Source of the DNA: Burkholderiaceae bacterium | Lineage (GTDB): Bacteria; Pseudomonadota; Gammaproteobacteria; Burkholderiales; Burkholderiaceae_C | DNA length: 64,000 bases | NCBI GenBank assembly: GCA_016790515.1 | Contig: JAEUOY010000030.1 | Coordinates: forward strand, 22,717-86,716 | Direction: 5' to 3' | Part shown: positions 1 through 8,977 of the stretch, in pieces | Position numbering within the stretch: position 1 is the stretch's first letter | How the letters are laid out: each line of letters starts with the position of its first letter | Notes under the pieces: model-generated | Told to the model about the DNA's origin: nothing | The model's database searches: none | The model's input: only the letters and a program-made list of their open reading frames with translations | Position numbers and translations under genes: made by a program

Positions 1-354
1 CATCCAGTAGTGCGCGTTCGGGTTCTTCGGGTCCTCGGCGGCCTGCGCCTCGGCGCGCTCGGCCACCTCCTGGAACATCGCCAGCCGGGTCTTCTCGCTC
101 TTCTCCAGGTAGTTGGCGTAGATCGCCTGGGCCTTGTTGGCCGCGGTGATGCCGGCACCGCCGGCCTTCAGTCCGGCGTCGTGGGCCTTCTGGAACTCGC
201 CGGCATGGAACAGCGACCAGGCGGCCAGCACCGCGGCGTCCTTCGGCAGCGGCTCGGCATCGCCCAGGTGCAGGCGCGCCCACTGCTTCTTCAAGGCAGC
301 GCTGTCGTGGTGGTAGTCGGCGTCGCTGTACGGGAAGGCGGTCCACTTGGCCAT
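1..354 (-). CDS. TPR-like hypothetical protein (N-terminal part)
   Basis: The reading frame is open from an ATG at 352-354 down to the left edge, so only about 118 N-terminal residues are present. The protein starts MAKWTAFPYSDADY. It is rich in Ala and Lys, with helical pairs such as AAWSLFHAGEFQKAHDAG and ANYLEKSEKTRLAMFQEVAE that read like TPR-type repeats. No signal peptide is seen. Similar proteins with this opening are found in Burkholderiales, but no function is known to me. The TetR gene lies 23 bp upstream on the same strand, so the two may share a transcript. Confidence in a real gene is good; function is unknown. Confidence 0.75.
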   Translation of the reverse strand, partial: MAKWTAFPYSDADYHHDSAALKKQWARLHLGDAEPLPKDAAVLAAWSLFHAGEFQKAHDAGLKAGGAGITAANKAQAIYANYLEKSEKTRLAMFQEVAERAEAQAAEDPKNPNAHYWM

Positions 355-377
355 CGTCGGGTCTCCATCGGGGGTTG

Positions 378-1082
378 TCATTCGCCGCCGCGGTAGGCGC
401 CGGCGATCTGGAACAGGTGCTCGCGCGCGGACGGCTCGAGGTAGGGCATCAGCAGGCTCAGCACATGGTAGGCGCCGCGCGACAGCGCCGCGGCGGCGCT
501 GTCGGGTTCGAGCGCCCGCCGCGGGTCGCGCACGTACTCGTAGCTGAGCCAGTAGGTCAGCACGACGACCATCGCGCTGGCCACCGGCTCGGACTCGCGG
601 CGGTCGATGCGCAGCGAGCTGCCGCGGGTCAGGCCGTCGAGCACCTGGGCCACCGCGCGCGCCTTGTTCTTCAGCACGAACTGGAAATGCGTCTCGAGCC
701 GGCGGTTCTTGCTGAGCAGGTCGTTGAGGTCGCGGTAGAGGAAGCGGTACTGCCAGATCAGCTCGAACAGCATGTGGAAGAACAGCCAGGCGTCCTCGAC
801 GTTGCGCACGTTGTCGGCGGCCTGCAGCAGGTCGTTTAGCGCGCGTTCGTAGCGGTCGAACAGCGAATTGATCAGCTCGTCCTTGGCCGGGTAGTGGTAG
901 TACAGGTTGCCGGGGCTGATGTTCAGCTCGGCCGAGATCAGCGTGGTGCTGACGTTGGGCTCGCCGAAGCGGTTGAACAGGTCCAGCGTCACTTCGAGGA
1001 TGCGTTCGGCGGTGCGGCGCGGCTTCTTGGCGGGCGACTTGGGCGAAGCAGGCGGATTCGGGTCGGGGAGGGCCATCGACAT
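378..1082 (-). CDS. TetR/AcrR-family transcriptional regulator
   Basis: 234 aa. The N-terminal 25 residues are Pro/Lys-rich. A TetR helix-turn-helix follows at about residues 24-75 (RILEVTLDLFNRFGEPNVS, then SAELNISPGNLYYHYPAKDE, with the conserved LYYHY recognition helix). The C-terminal part, with aromatic-rich helices, resembles the TetR C-terminal domain of YfiR-type members and should bind a small ligand. The gene is divergent from the ABC exporter at 1147, with 64 bp between starts, so it may regulate that exporter as well as itself. That link is inferred from position only. Confidence 0.88.
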   Translation of the reverse strand: MSMALPDPNPPASPKSPAKKPRRTAERILEVTLDLFNRFGEPNVSTTLISAELNISPGNLYYHYPAKDELINSLFDRYERALNDLLQAADNVRNVEDAWLFFHMLFELIWQYRFLYRDLNDLLSKNRRLETHFQFVLKNKARAVAQVLDGLTRGSSLRIDRRESEPVASAMVVVLTYWLSYEYVRDPRRALEPDSAAAALSRGAYHVLSLLMPYLEPSAREHLFQIAGAYRGGE

Positions 1083-1131
1083 GGCCGGAAGGCTAGCACC
1101 AAGCCCGGCCGGCGGGATCGATCGCTCTCCC

Positions 1132-1137
1132 TACAAT
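1132..1137 (+). promoter_or_regulatory. -10 element of ABC exporter operon
   Basis: TACAAT lies 9 bp before the ATG of the ABC ATPase at 1147. No convincing -35 hexamer is seen 16-18 bp upstream. The implied transcription start is within a few bases of the start codon, so the leader would be very short. Confidence 0.4.
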
Positions 1138-1146
1138 CGCGCCCCT

Positions 1147-2070
1147 ATGCCCGCAGTCAGCTTTCAACAGGTCGAGAAGACCTATGCCGGGGCGCGCGGC
1201 ACGCTGCGCGCGCTGGCCGGCGTGACCTTCGACATCCAGCAAGGCGAGTTCTTCGGCCTGCTCGGCCCCAACGGCGCCGGCAAGACGACGCTGATCTCGA
1301 TCCTGGCCGGGCTGACCAAGCCGACGGCCGGCCGGGTCACCGTGATGGGCCACGACGTGCAGCGCGACGAGGCCGCGGCCCGGATGTCGCTGGGCATCGT
1401 GCCGCAGGAGCTGGTGTTCGACCCCTTCTTCTCGGTGCGCGAGGCGCTGCGCATCCAGAGCGGCTACTTCGGCGTGCGCCGCAACGATGCCTGGATCGAC
1501 GAACTGCTGGCCGAGCTGGGCCTGGCCGACAAGGCCGACGCCAACATGCGCCAGCTCTCCGGCGGCATGAAGCGCCGGGTGCTGGTGGCCCAGGCGCTGG
1601 TGCACCGCCCGCCGGTGATCGTGCTCGACGAACCGACCGCCGGCGTCGACGTCGAACTGCGGCAGACGCTGTGGGCCTTCATCGCGCGGCTCAACCGCGA
1701 GGGCCACACCGTGCTGCTGACCACCCATTACCTGGAGGAGGCCGAGGCGCTGTGCCACCGCATCGGCATGCTGCGCCGCGGCAGCCTGGTCGCGCTGGAC
1801 CGCACCGCCAACCTGCTGTCGGCCAGCGCCAGCACGATGCTGCGCTTCAAGACCGACCAGGCGCTGCCTGCCGCGCTGGCCCCGCTGGCGCGGGTGACCG
1901 GCCGCATCGTGCAGCTGAAGGCCCATGACGCGGCCGAGGTCGAGCACCAGCTGGCCGCGCTGCGCGAGGCCGGCGTCAGGGTCGAGGACCTGGAGATCGG
2001 ACGCGCCGATCTGGAGGACGTGTTCCTCGAGATCATGCAGACCGGCGCGCCGGCGGCCGTGCCGGCGTGA
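1147..2070 (+). CDS. ABC transporter ATP-binding protein (YadG-like)
   Basis: 307 aa from ATG 1147. It is the nucleotide-binding subunit of an ABC-2 type exporter. Walker A is GPNGAGKTT (about residue 41), the Q-loop VPQE, the signature LSGGMKRR, Walker B VIVLDEPTAGVD, and the switch His lies in LLTTHYLEEAE. The C-terminal 80 residues form the extra alpha/beta tail common in DrrA/YadG-type ATPases. The permease gene follows with a 4-nt overlap (GTGA), so the two form a translationally coupled unit. The substrate is unknown. An upstream frame extension is possible, but the ATG after the TACAAT box gives the expected N-terminus. Confidence 0.93.
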   Translation: MPAVSFQQVEKTYAGARGTLRALAGVTFDIQQGEFFGLLGPNGAGKTTLISILAGLTKPTAGRVTVMGHDVQRDEAAARMSLGIVPQELVFDPFFSVREALRIQSGYFGVRRNDAWIDELLAELGLADKADANMRQLSGGMKRRVLVAQALVHRPPVIVLDEPTAGVDVELRQTLWAFIARLNREGHTVLLTTHYLEEAEALCHRIGMLRRGSLVALDRTANLLSASASTMLRFKTDQALPAALAPLARVTGRIVQLKAHDAAEVEHQLAALREAGVRVEDLEIGRADLEDVFLEIMQTGAPAAVPA

Positions 2071-2840
2071 TCCCGATGATCCGTCTGGCGGGCGCGCGAA
2101 CGCTGTTCTACAAGGAGATCCTGCGCTTCTGGAAGGTGGCGTTCCAGACGGTGGCGGCGCCGGTGCTCACCGCGGTGATGTACCTGCTGATCTTCGGCCA
2201 TGTGCTGCAGGACCGGGTGCAGGTGTTCGAGGGCGTCGGCTACACCAGCTTCCTGATCCCCGGGCTGGTGATGATGAGCGTGCTGCAGAACGCCTTCGCC
2301 AACAGCTCGTCGAGCCTGGTGCAGAGCAAGGTCACCGGCAACCTGGTGTTCCTGCTGGTCTCGCCGCTGTCGCACTGGGCCTGGTTCGCGGCCTATGTCG
2401 GCGCCAGCGTGGTGCGCGGCATGGTCGTGGGCCTGGGCGTGTTCATCGTCACCGTGTGGTTCGCGCCGCCGGCGTTCGCCCAGCCGCTGTGGATCCTGGT
2501 GTTCGCCGCGCTGGGCGCCGGCATGCTGGGTGCGCTGGGCCTGATCGCCGGGCTGTGGGCCGACAAGTTCGACCAGATGGCGGCGTTCCAGAACTTCGTC
2601 ATCATGCCGATGACCTTCCTCTCGGGCGTCTTCTATTCGGTGCATTCGCTGCCCGCCTTCTGGCTGGAGGTCAGCCACCTGAACCCGTTCTTCTACATGA
2701 TCGACGGCTTCCGGCGCGGCTTCTTCGGCACCAGCGACGTCTCGCCCTGGCTCAGCCTGGCGGTGGTCGGCTCGAGCTTCGTCGTGGTCTCGGCGATCGC
2801 GCTGCGGCTGCTGAAGACCGGCTACAAGCTGCGGCCTTGA
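2067..2840 (+). CDS. ABC-2 type transporter permease (YadH-like)
   Basis: 257 aa if the GTG at 2067 (overlapping the previous stop) is used; an ATG at 2076 is an alternative three codons later. The protein has six hydrophobic segments typical of ABC-2 membrane proteins. Visible examples are VAAPVLTAVMYLLIFGHVL near the N-terminus and LAVVGSSFVVVSAIALRLL at the C-terminus. The family motif region ends in MTFLSGVFYSVHSLP and NPFFYMIDGFRRGFFG. It pairs with the preceding ATPase to form an exporter in the inner membrane. Homologues sit next to bolA-murA in many Burkholderiales. Confidence 0.93.
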   Translation: MIPMIRLAGARTLFYKEILRFWKVAFQTVAAPVLTAVMYLLIFGHVLQDRVQVFEGVGYTSFLIPGLVMMSVLQNAFANSSSSLVQSKVTGNLVFLLVSPLSHWAWFAAYVGASVVRGMVVGLGVFIVTVWFAPPAFAQPLWILVFAALGAGMLGALGLIAGLWADKFDQMAAFQNFVIMPMTFLSGVFYSVHSLPAFWLEVSHLNPFFYMIDGFRRGFFGTSDVSPWLSLAVVGSSFVVVSAIALRLLKTGYKLRP

Positions 2841-2874
2841 GGCCCGGCCGGCGCGCTGCGGCAAGGCGGTCTGA

Positions 2875-2880
2875 GATAAT
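2875..2880 (+). promoter_or_regulatory. -10-like box in front of bolA
   Basis: GATAAT ends 6 bp before the ATG of bolA (2887). If it is used, transcription would start at or next to the start codon, giving a leaderless mRNA. No clear -35 box is visible. Confidence 0.3.
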
Positions 2881-2886
2881 CGACGC

Positions 2887-3162
2887 ATGTCAGATCCCAC
2901 TGCGGCCGACGTGCGCGGCTTCATCGCCGCCGGCCTGCCCTGCGAGCACCTCGAGGTCGAGGGCGACGGCCGCCACTTCTTCGCCACCATCGTCTCGGCC
3001 GAGTTCGAGGGCCACACCCGGGTGCGCCGCCACCAGCGGGTCTACGCGGCCCTGGGCGATAGAATGCGCGAGCAGATCCACGCGCTGTCGATGAAGACGC
3101 TGACCCCGGCCGAATGGGCCGCCACCGCCGAGGCCGAAGCCCGGCACCACCCGCACCACTGA
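2887..3162 (+). CDS. ibaG: BolA/IbaG family iron-sulfur metabolism protein
   Basis: 91 aa. The BolA fold is seen in HLEVEGDGRHFFATIVSAEF, then the conserved RHQRVYAALGDRM helix and the MKTLTPAEW ending. The C-terminus is His-rich (EAEARHHPHH). IbaG-type BolA proteins work with monothiol glutaredoxins in iron-sulfur cluster handling. The gene lies 96 bp upstream of murA, the same ibaG-murA order as in E. coli, which supports the IbaG assignment over BolA itself. Confidence 0.88.
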   Translation: MSDPTAADVRGFIAAGLPCEHLEVEGDGRHFFATIVSAEFEGHTRVRRHQRVYAALGDRMREQIHALSMKTLTPAEWAATAEAEARHHPHH

Positions 3163-3258
3163 CCGACCTGCGGCTGCGCGCTGCAGGTGGCCGTCGCTGG
3201 CGCCTGCGATGCGCCCGGCCCCTGTCTCGCGAGCGGCCCGAACCTCCAGGCCTCTCCC

Positions 3259-4536
3259 ATGGACAAACTGATCATCCGCGGCGGCCGCCGGCTCAATGGC
3301 ACGGTGACCATCGCCGGCGCCAAGAACGCCGCGCTGCCCGAGCTGTGCGCGGCGCTGCTGGTCGAGGGCGTGACCACGCTGCACAACGTGCCGCAGCTGC
3401 AGGACGTCAGCACGATGCTGAAGCTGCTTCGCAACATGGGCGTGGCCGCCGAGCGCTCGGCCGACCGCAGCGACGAGGTGACGCTGGACGCCACCCGCGT
3501 GGCCCGGCCCGAGGCGCCCTACGAGCTGGTCAAGACGATGCGCGCATCGATCCTGGCGCTGGGCCCGCTGCTGGCCCGTTTCGGCCAGGCCCGGGTCTCG
3601 CTGCCCGGCGGCTGCGCGATCGGCTCGCGGCCGGTCGACCAGCACATCAAGGGCCTGCAGGCGATGGGCGCCGAGATCGTCGTCGACCACGGCTACATCG
3701 TCGCCAAGGCCCGGCGCTTGCGCGGCGCCCGCATCACCACCGACATGGTCACCGTCACCGGCACCGAGAACCTGCTGATGGCCGCGGCGCTGGCCGACGG
3801 CGAGACGCTGCTCGAGAACGCCGCGCAGGAGCCCGAGATCCCCGACCTGGCCGAGCTGCTGATCGCAATGGGCGCGAGGATCGAAGGCCATGGCACGAGC
3901 CGGATCCGCGTGCAGGGCGTCGAGCGCCTGCGCCCGCCGGCGCAGCCGCACCGCATCATCCCCGACCGCATCGAGGCCGGCACCTTCCTCTGCGCAGTGG
4001 CGGCCACCGGCGGCGACGTCACGCTGCTGGGTGCCCAGGCCGACCACCTGGACGCCGTCATCGACAAGCTGCGCGAGGCCGGCGCCGACATCGGCGACGG
4101 TGTGCAGGGCGGCGTGCCCTGGATCCGCGTGCGCTGCGACGGCCGGCCGCGCGCGGTGGGCTTTCGCACCAGCGAGTACCCGGCCTTTCCGACCGACATG
4201 CAGGCGCAGTTCATGGCCGTGAACTGCATCGCCGAGGGCACTGCGCGCATCAGCGAGACGATCTTCGAGAACCGCTTCATGCACGTCAACGAGCTGCTCC
4301 GGCTGGGCGCGCGCATCGAGGTCGACGGCCACACCGCGGTCGTCACCGGCGTGCCGCAGCTGCAGGGCGCGACGGTGATGGCCACCGACCTGCGCGCCTC
4401 GGCCAGCCTGGTGATCGCCGGCCTGGTGGCGCAGGGTGAGGCGGTGGTCGACCGCATCTACCACCTCGACCGCGGCTACGACCGCATGGAAACCAAGCTG
4501 CGCGCGATCGGTGCCGACATCGAGAGGATCAAGTGA
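3259..4536 (+). CDS. murA: UDP-N-acetylglucosamine 1-carboxyvinyltransferase MurA
   Basis: 425 aa, full length. It transfers enolpyruvate from PEP to UDP-GlcNAc, the first committed step of peptidoglycan synthesis in the cytoplasm. The start [20 protein letters not shown], with the substrate-binding K22-N23 pair (GAKNAALP), is typical. The catalytic cysteine is Cys119 in [15 protein letters not shown], so a fosfomycin-sensitive type is predicted. Other conserved parts are TENLLMAA and [15 protein letters not shown]. The stop overlaps the GTG of hisG (GTGA). Confidence 0.97.
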   Translation: MDKLIIRGGRRLNGTVTIAGAKNAALPELCAALLVEGVTTLHNVPQLQDVSTMLKLLRNMGVAAERSADRSDEVTLDATRVARPEAPYELVKTMRASILALGPLLARFGQARVSLPGGCAIGSRPVDQHIKGLQAMGAEIVVDHGYIVAKARRLRGARITTDMVTVTGTENLLMAAALADGETLLENAAQEPEIPDLAELLIAMGARIEGHGTSRIRVQGVERLRPPAQPHRIIPDRIEAGTFLCAVAATGGDVTLLGAQADHLDAVIDKLREAGADIGDGVQGGVPWIRVRCDGRPRAVGFRTSEYPAFPTDMQAQFMAVNCIAEGTARISETIFENRFMHVNELLRLGARIEVDGHTAVVTGVPQLQGATVMATDLRASASLVIAGLVAQGEAVVDRIYHLDRGYDRMETKLRAIGADIERIK

Positions 4537-5189
4537 ACGACCTCATCACGCTGGCGCTGTCCAAGGGCCGCATCTTCGACGACTCGCTGCCGCTGCTGGC
4601 GGCCGCCGGCATCGAGGTGAGCGAAGATCCCGAGACCAGCCGCAAGCTGATCCTCGGCACCAGCCAGCCCGGCGTGCGGGTGGTCCTGGTGCGCGCCAGC
4701 GACGTGCCGACCTATGTCGAGCATGGCGGTGCCGACCTGGGCGTGGCCGGGCTGGACGTGCTGCTCGAGCACAGCGACGACCTGGCCGGCAGCGGCCTCT
4801 ACGTGCCGGTGGACCTGCAGATCGCCCGCTGCCGGATGAGCGTGGCCACCCGTGCCGACTTCGATTACGCCACCGCGGTGAAGCAGGGCTCGCGCATCCG
4901 GGTGGCCAGCAAGTACACCCAGATTGCCCGCCAGCACTTCGCCGACAAGGGCGTGCACGTCGACCTGATCAAGCTCTATGGCTCGATGGAGCTGGCGCCG
5001 CTGACCGGGCTGGCCGACGCGATCGTCGACCTGGTGTCCACCGGCAGCACGCTGAAGGCCAACCAGCTGGTCGAGGTCGAGCGCATCATGGACATCAGCG
5101 CCCGGCTGGTCGTCAACCAGGCCGCGCTGAAGCTCAAGCGCGAGCCGATGCGCCGGCTGATCGACGCCTTTGCCCGCGCGGCGGGCTGA
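4533..5189 (+). CDS. hisG: ATP phosphoribosyltransferase, short form HisG
   Basis: 218 aa from GTG 4533, overlapping murA by 4 nt. It condenses ATP and PRPP in the first step of histidine synthesis. The N-terminus [19 protein letters not shown] and the region [11 protein letters not shown] are typical. The PRPP-binding loop is [16 protein letters not shown]. Length shows it is the short form without the C-terminal regulatory domain, which in known systems needs HisZ. No hisZ is present in this window. It is first in the his operon. Confidence 0.96.
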   Translation: MNDLITLALSKGRIFDDSLPLLAAAGIEVSEDPETSRKLILGTSQPGVRVVLVRASDVPTYVEHGGADLGVAGLDVLLEHSDDLAGSGLYVPVDLQIARCRMSVATRADFDYATAVKQGSRIRVASKYTQIARQHFADKGVHVDLIKLYGSMELAPLTGLADAIVDLVSTGSTLKANQLVEVERIMDISARLVVNQAALKLKREPMRRLIDAFARAAG

Positions 5190-5214
5190 TCCTTCCCCCG
5201 CCACCTGTCGCACC

Positions 5215-6531
5215 ATGGCCGCCGTCGACATCCGCCACCTCAGCACCGCTGCCGCCGACTTCGAGGCCGAGTTCCGGCGCGTGCTGCACTGGTCGGCCGA
5301 GACCGACGAGGCGATCGAGCAGCGGGTCGCCGAGATCCTGGCCGACGTCAAGCTGCGTGGCGATGCCGCGGTGCTGGCCTGCACCGCGCGCTTCGACGGC
5401 TTGCAGGCCGACAGCGTCGCGGCGCTGGAATTGAGCCGCGATGAGTTGGAACGGGCCTTGGAGGCGATCACCCCGGCACAGCGCCAGGCGCTGGAAGCTG
5501 CCGCCGCCCGGGTGCGCAGCTACCACCAGCGCCAATTGCAGGCCTGCGGGCTGAGCTGGCAGTACCGCGACGAGGACGGCACGCTGCTCGGCCAGAAGGT
5601 CACGCCGCTGGACCGGGTCGGCATCTACGTGCCCGGCGGCAAGGCGGCCTACCCGTCGTCGGTACTGATGAACGCGATTCCGGCGCAGGTCGCCGGCGTC
5701 GGCGAGATCGTGATGGTCGTGCCGACGCCGCGCGGCGAGAAGAACCCGCTGGTGCTGGCTGCCGCCTGCGTCGCCGGGGTCACGCGGGCCTTCACGATCG
5801 GCGGCGCGCAGGCCGTCGGGGCGCTGGCCTACGGCACCGCCACCGTGCCGCAGGTCGACAAGATCACCGGGCCGGGCAACGCCTACGTGGCCAGCGCGAA
5901 GCGGCGGGTCTTCGGCACCGTGGGCATCGACATGATCGCGGGCCCCAGCGAGATCCTGGTGCTGGCCGACGGCACGACGCCGCCCGACTGGGTCGCGATG
6001 GACCTGTTCAGCCAGGCCGAGCACGACGAGCTGGCGCAGAGCCTGCTGCTGTGCCCCGACGCCGGCTACATCGCCCGGGTGCGCTCGGCCATCGACCGGC
6101 TGCTGCCGGGCATGCCACGGCGCGACGTGATCCGCGCCAGCCTCGAGGGCCGCGGCGCGCTGATCCATACCCGCTCGATGGACGAGGCCTGCGAGATCAG
6201 CAACCGCATCGCGCCCGAGCACCTGGAAGTCTCCAGCCGCGAGCCGCAGCGCTGGGAACCGCGGCTGCGCCACGCCGGCGCGATCTTCCTCGGCGCCTAC
6301 ACCAGCGAGAGCCTGGGCGACTACTGCGCCGGGCCCAACCATGTGCTGCCGACCTCCGGCACCGCGCGCTTCTCGTCGCCGCTGGGCGTCTACGACTTCC
6401 AGAAGCGCAGCAGCCTGATCGAGGTCAGCGAGGCCGGTGCCCAGGTGCTGGGGCCGATCGCTGCCGAGCTGGCCTACGGCGAGGGCCTGCAGGCGCATGC
6501 CCAGGCCGCGGAGTTCCGGTTGAAGCGCTGA
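5215..6531 (+). CDS. hisD: histidinol dehydrogenase HisD
   Basis: 438 aa from ATG 5215, 25 bp after hisG. It performs the last two oxidations to histidine, using NAD and Zn. Family signatures are visible in order: [17 protein letters not shown]-like segment, [48 protein letters not shown], and [13 protein letters not shown] near the C-terminus. Zn-binding Gln/His in SQAEHD and catalytic Glu/His in APEHLE are present. The toxin-antitoxin pair begins 64 bp downstream. Confidence 0.97.
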   Translation: MAAVDIRHLSTAAADFEAEFRRVLHWSAETDEAIEQRVAEILADVKLRGDAAVLACTARFDGLQADSVAALELSRDELERALEAITPAQRQALEAAAARVRSYHQRQLQACGLSWQYRDEDGTLLGQKVTPLDRVGIYVPGGKAAYPSSVLMNAIPAQVAGVGEIVMVVPTPRGEKNPLVLAAACVAGVTRAFTIGGAQAVGALAYGTATVPQVDKITGPGNAYVASAKRRVFGTVGIDMIAGPSEILVLADGTTPPDWVAMDLFSQAEHDELAQSLLLCPDAGYIARVRSAIDRLLPGMPRRDVIRASLEGRGALIHTRSMDEACEISNRIAPEHLEVSSREPQRWEPRLRHAGAIFLGAYTSESLGDYCAGPNHVLPTSGTARFSSPLGVYDFQKRSSLIEVSEAGAQVLGPIAAELAYGEGLQAHAQAAEFRLKR

Positions 6532-6533
6532 GC

Positions 6534-6562
6534 TTGACACGAAGTTCGTGCAACACGAGAAT
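6534..6562 (+). promoter_or_regulatory. Promoter of the vapBC-like module
   Basis: A perfect TTGACA -35 box at 6534-6539 is followed by a 17-bp spacer and a GAGAAT -10 box at 6557-6562. It lies directly after the hisD stop codon and overlaps the palindromic operator sites. The toxin-antitoxin pair, and by read-through hisCBHA, may therefore have an internal promoter. Confidence 0.6.
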
Positions 6563-6582
6563 CGTGCAACACGAAATCAGTG
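6538..6582. promoter_or_regulatory. Triple palindromic operator, 16-bp period
   Basis: Three copies follow each other every 16 bp: CACGAAGTTCGTG (6538-6550), CACGAGAATCGTG (6554-6566) and CACGAAATCAGTG (6570-6582). The first two are perfect palindromes and are followed by CAA. The third keeps only the outer CAC/GTG. They cover the spacer and -10 box of the promoter. Such arrays are typical operators of ribbon-helix-helix antitoxins, so autorepression by the downstream VapB-like protein is likely. Confidence 0.7.
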
Positions 6583-6595
6583 TTCAGGGCCGATC

Positions 6596-6841
6596 ATGAA
6601 GAACGTCACCGTCACGATGGAGGACAGCGTCGCCGACTGGGCGCGCATGGAAGCGGCGCGCCGCAACACCAGCGTGTCGCGGCTGGTCGGCGAGATGCTG
6701 GCCGAGAAGATGCGGCGCGACGATGCCTACGAGCGGGCGATGCAGGAGTGGATGCAGCGCGACCTGACATTCACGTCCGACGGAGAACCGTACGCCAAGC
6801 GCGAGGAGATCTATGCCGAGCGCATCGATCGTTTTCGTTGA
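6596..6841 (+). CDS. VapB-like antitoxin, ribbon-helix-helix type
   Basis: 81 aa from ATG 6596. The N-terminal 45 residues (MKNVTVTMEDSVADWARMEA, then RNTSVSRLVGEMLAEKM) match a ribbon-helix-helix DNA-binding domain: a beta strand followed by two helices. The charged C-terminal tail (YERAMQEWMQRDL, EEIYAERIDRFR) would wrap around the toxin. It overlaps the PIN toxin gene by 29 nt. Repression of its own promoter through the triple palindrome is inferred. The pair is transcribed in the same direction as the his genes. Confidence 0.82.
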   Translation: MKNVTVTMEDSVADWARMEAARRNTSVSRLVGEMLAEKMRRDDAYERAMQEWMQRDLTFTSDGEPYAKREEIYAERIDRFR

Positions 6842-7286
6842 CACCAACGTGTTGGTGTACTCGGAAGACCGGGCGCACCTCGAGAAGCACGGCGCGGCGC
6901 GGCGCTGGCTGCGAGAACTTTGGCTGCGCCGCTGCGGCCGTGTGAGCACCCAGGTGCTCAACGAGTTCTATGTCGTCACCACGCGAAAGCTCAAGCCGGC
7001 CATGCCGGCGGGGGACGTGCGCGCAGAGGTCCGCCGCTATCAGCGCTGGCAGCCCTGGTCGGTCGACCATGCCACGGTCGAAGCGGCCTGGGCCGTCGAA
7101 AGCCGCTACGGTGTGCATTACTGGGATGCCCTGATGGTCGCCGCCGCGCAGCAGCAGGGTTGCGCCGCGCTGCTGACCGAGGACCTGCAGCACGATCAGG
7201 TGATCGACGGCGTGCGCATCCTCAACCCCTTCATCACCGGGCCGGAGTGGCTCGACAACCCCGGGCCTGCCCCGGCCACGCCATGA
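6813..7286 (+). CDS. VapC-like PIN-domain toxin (ribonuclease)
   Basis: 157 aa. The PIN fold carries the expected acidic residues: Asp10 in FVDTNVLVY, Glu51 in QVLNEFYVV, Asp105 in YWDALMVAAA, and Glu123/Asp124 in LLTEDLQH. These would hold Mg2+ for RNA cleavage. The gene starts inside vapB and its stop TGA overlaps the ATG of hisC (ATGA). Toxin translation and hisC translation are therefore likely coupled, which is unusual for a toxin gene. The RNA target is unknown. Confidence 0.85.
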   Translation: MPSASIVFVDTNVLVYSEDRAHLEKHGAARRWLRELWLRRCGRVSTQVLNEFYVVTTRKLKPAMPAGDVRAEVRRYQRWQPWSVDHATVEAAWAVESRYGVHYWDALMVAAAQQQGCAALLTEDLQHDQVIDGVRILNPFITGPEWLDNPGPAPATP

Positions 7287-8368
7287 GCCAGCCCGACGCC
7301 ACCCTCGCCCGCGTGATCCGCCGCGACATCCAGGACATGCACGCCTATGCGGTGCAGCCCAGCGCCGGCTTCGTCAAGCTCGACGCCATGGAGAACCCGT
7401 TCGCGCTGCCCGAGCCGCTGCAGATCGAGCTGGGCGACCGGCTCGGGCGGGTCGCGATCAACCGCTACCCCGCCGGCCGCATCGACGACCTGCGCGCCGC
7501 GCTGGCCGCCCATGCCGGCCTGCCCGCGGGCTGCGCGCTGACGCTGGGCAACGGCTCGGACGAGCTGATCACGATGCTCAGCATGGCCTGCGACCTGCCC
7601 GGCGCGACGGTGATGGCGCCGGTGCCCGGCTTCGTGATGTACGCGGTGTCGGCGCGGCTTCAGGGCCTGAAGTTCGCCGGCGTGCCGCTGACCGCCGATT
7701 TCGAGCTCGACGAGGCGGCGATGCTGGCGGCGATCGACGAACACCGGCCCTCGCTGCTCTATCTGGCCTACCCGAACAACCCGACCGCGAACCTGTGGGA
7801 CGACGTCGCCATCGAGCGCTGCATCGCCGCGATGGGCCGCGTCGACGGGCTGGTGGTGATCGACGAGGCCTACCAGCCGTTCGCCGCCCGCGACTCGATG
7901 GGACGGCTGGCGCGCCACCCGCACCTGCTGGTGATGCGCACGCTGAGCAAGTTCGGCCTGGCCGGCGTGCGCATCGGCTACCTGATGGGCGCGGCCGCGC
8001 TGGTCGCCGAGATCGAGAAGGTTCGCCCGCCCTACAACGTCAGCGTGCTCAACGCCGAGGCGGCGCTGTTCGCGCTGGAGCACGCCGGCGTCTACGCCGA
8101 GCAGGCGGCGACGATCCGCCACGAGCGCGACCAGCTGCTCGGCCAGCTGGCCGAACTGCCGGGCGTCAGGCCGTTCCCCAGCCAGGCCAACATGATCCTG
8201 ACCCGGGTGCCCGATGCCGCGGCCGCCTTCGCCGGCATGAAGCAGCGTGGCGTGCTGGTCAAGAACGTCTCGTCGCTGCACCCGCTGCTGGCCAGCTGCC
8301 TGCGCCTGACCGTCGGCACGCCCGAAGAGAACCGCAGGATGTTCGAGGCGCTACGCGCCTCGCTCTGA
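7283..8368 (+). CDS. hisC: histidinol-phosphate aminotransferase HisC
   Basis: 361 aa from ATG 7283. This PLP-dependent class II aminotransferase converts imidazole acetol phosphate to histidinol phosphate. Visible motifs are NPFALP near the N-terminus, [31 protein letters not shown] and the PLP-lysine segment [17 protein letters not shown], followed by RPPYNVS. The start codon is embedded in the stop of the PIN toxin gene. hisB follows after 16 bp. Confidence 0.96.
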   Translation: MSQPDATLARVIRRDIQDMHAYAVQPSAGFVKLDAMENPFALPEPLQIELGDRLGRVAINRYPAGRIDDLRAALAAHAGLPAGCALTLGNGSDELITMLSMACDLPGATVMAPVPGFVMYAVSARLQGLKFAGVPLTADFELDEAAMLAAIDEHRPSLLYLAYPNNPTANLWDDVAIERCIAAMGRVDGLVVIDEAYQPFAARDSMGRLARHPHLLVMRTLSKFGLAGVRIGYLMGAAALVAEIEKVRPPYNVSVLNAEAALFALEHAGVYAEQAATIRHERDQLLGQLAELPGVRPFPSQANMILTRVPDAAAAFAGMKQRGVLVKNVSSLHPLLASCLRLTVGTPEENRRMFEALRASL

Positions 8369-8384
8369 ATCCCGAAAGCCGACC

Positions 8385-8975
8385 ATGGACCGCACCGCCG
8401 ACGTTCAGCGCGACACCAAGGAGACGCAGATCCGCGTGCGCCTCAACCTCGACGGCAGCGGCCAGGGAGTCTTCGCCACCGGCATCGGCTTCCTCGACCA
8501 CATGCTCGACCAGGTCGCTCGCCACGGCCTGATCGACCTCGACATCCAGTGCCGGGGCGACCTGCACATCGACGGCCACCACACGGTCGAGGACATCGGC
8601 ATCACGCTGGGCATGGCGGTGGCGCAGGCGGTCGGCGACAAGCGCGGCATCACCCGCTACGGCCACAGCTACGTGCCGCTGGACGAGGCGCTGTCGCGGG
8701 TGGTGGTCGACTTCTCCGGCCGGCCCGGGCTGCACCAGCAGATCCCGTTCACCGCCGCGATGATCGGCAGCCTCGACACCCAGCTGGTCCACGAGTTCTT
8801 CCAGGGCTTCGTCAACCACGCGCTGTGCACGCTGCACATCGACAACCTGAAGGGCGTCAACGCCCACCACCAGGCCGAGACGGTGTTCAAGGCCTTCGGC
8901 CGCGCGCTGCGCATGGCGCTGGCGCCCGATGCGCGCGCGGCCGGCGTGATCCCGTCGACCAAGGGAAGCCTGTAG
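8385..8975 (+). CDS. hisB: imidazoleglycerol-phosphate dehydratase HisB
   Basis: 196 aa, the monofunctional dehydratase without the phosphatase domain found in enterics. Metal-binding His motifs are visible: [16 protein letters not shown], then [14 protein letters not shown], and the repeat [18 protein letters not shown] near the C-terminus. It dehydrates IGP to imidazole acetol phosphate with Mn2+. hisH begins 2 bp after the stop. Confidence 0.97.
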   Translation: MDRTADVQRDTKETQIRVRLNLDGSGQGVFATGIGFLDHMLDQVARHGLIDLDIQCRGDLHIDGHHTVEDIGITLGMAVAQAVGDKRGITRYGHSYVPLDEALSRVVVDFSGRPGLHQQIPFTAAMIGSLDTQLVHEFFQGFVNHALCTLHIDNLKGVNAHHQAETVFKAFGRALRMALAPDARAAGVIPSTKGSL

Positions 8976-8977
8976 CC

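Noticed and set aside
375-839. Long open frames antisense to the TetR gene and to most other genes
   Set aside because: In such GC-rich DNA antisense frames stay open by chance; they are Arg/Ala/Gly-rich and show no domains.
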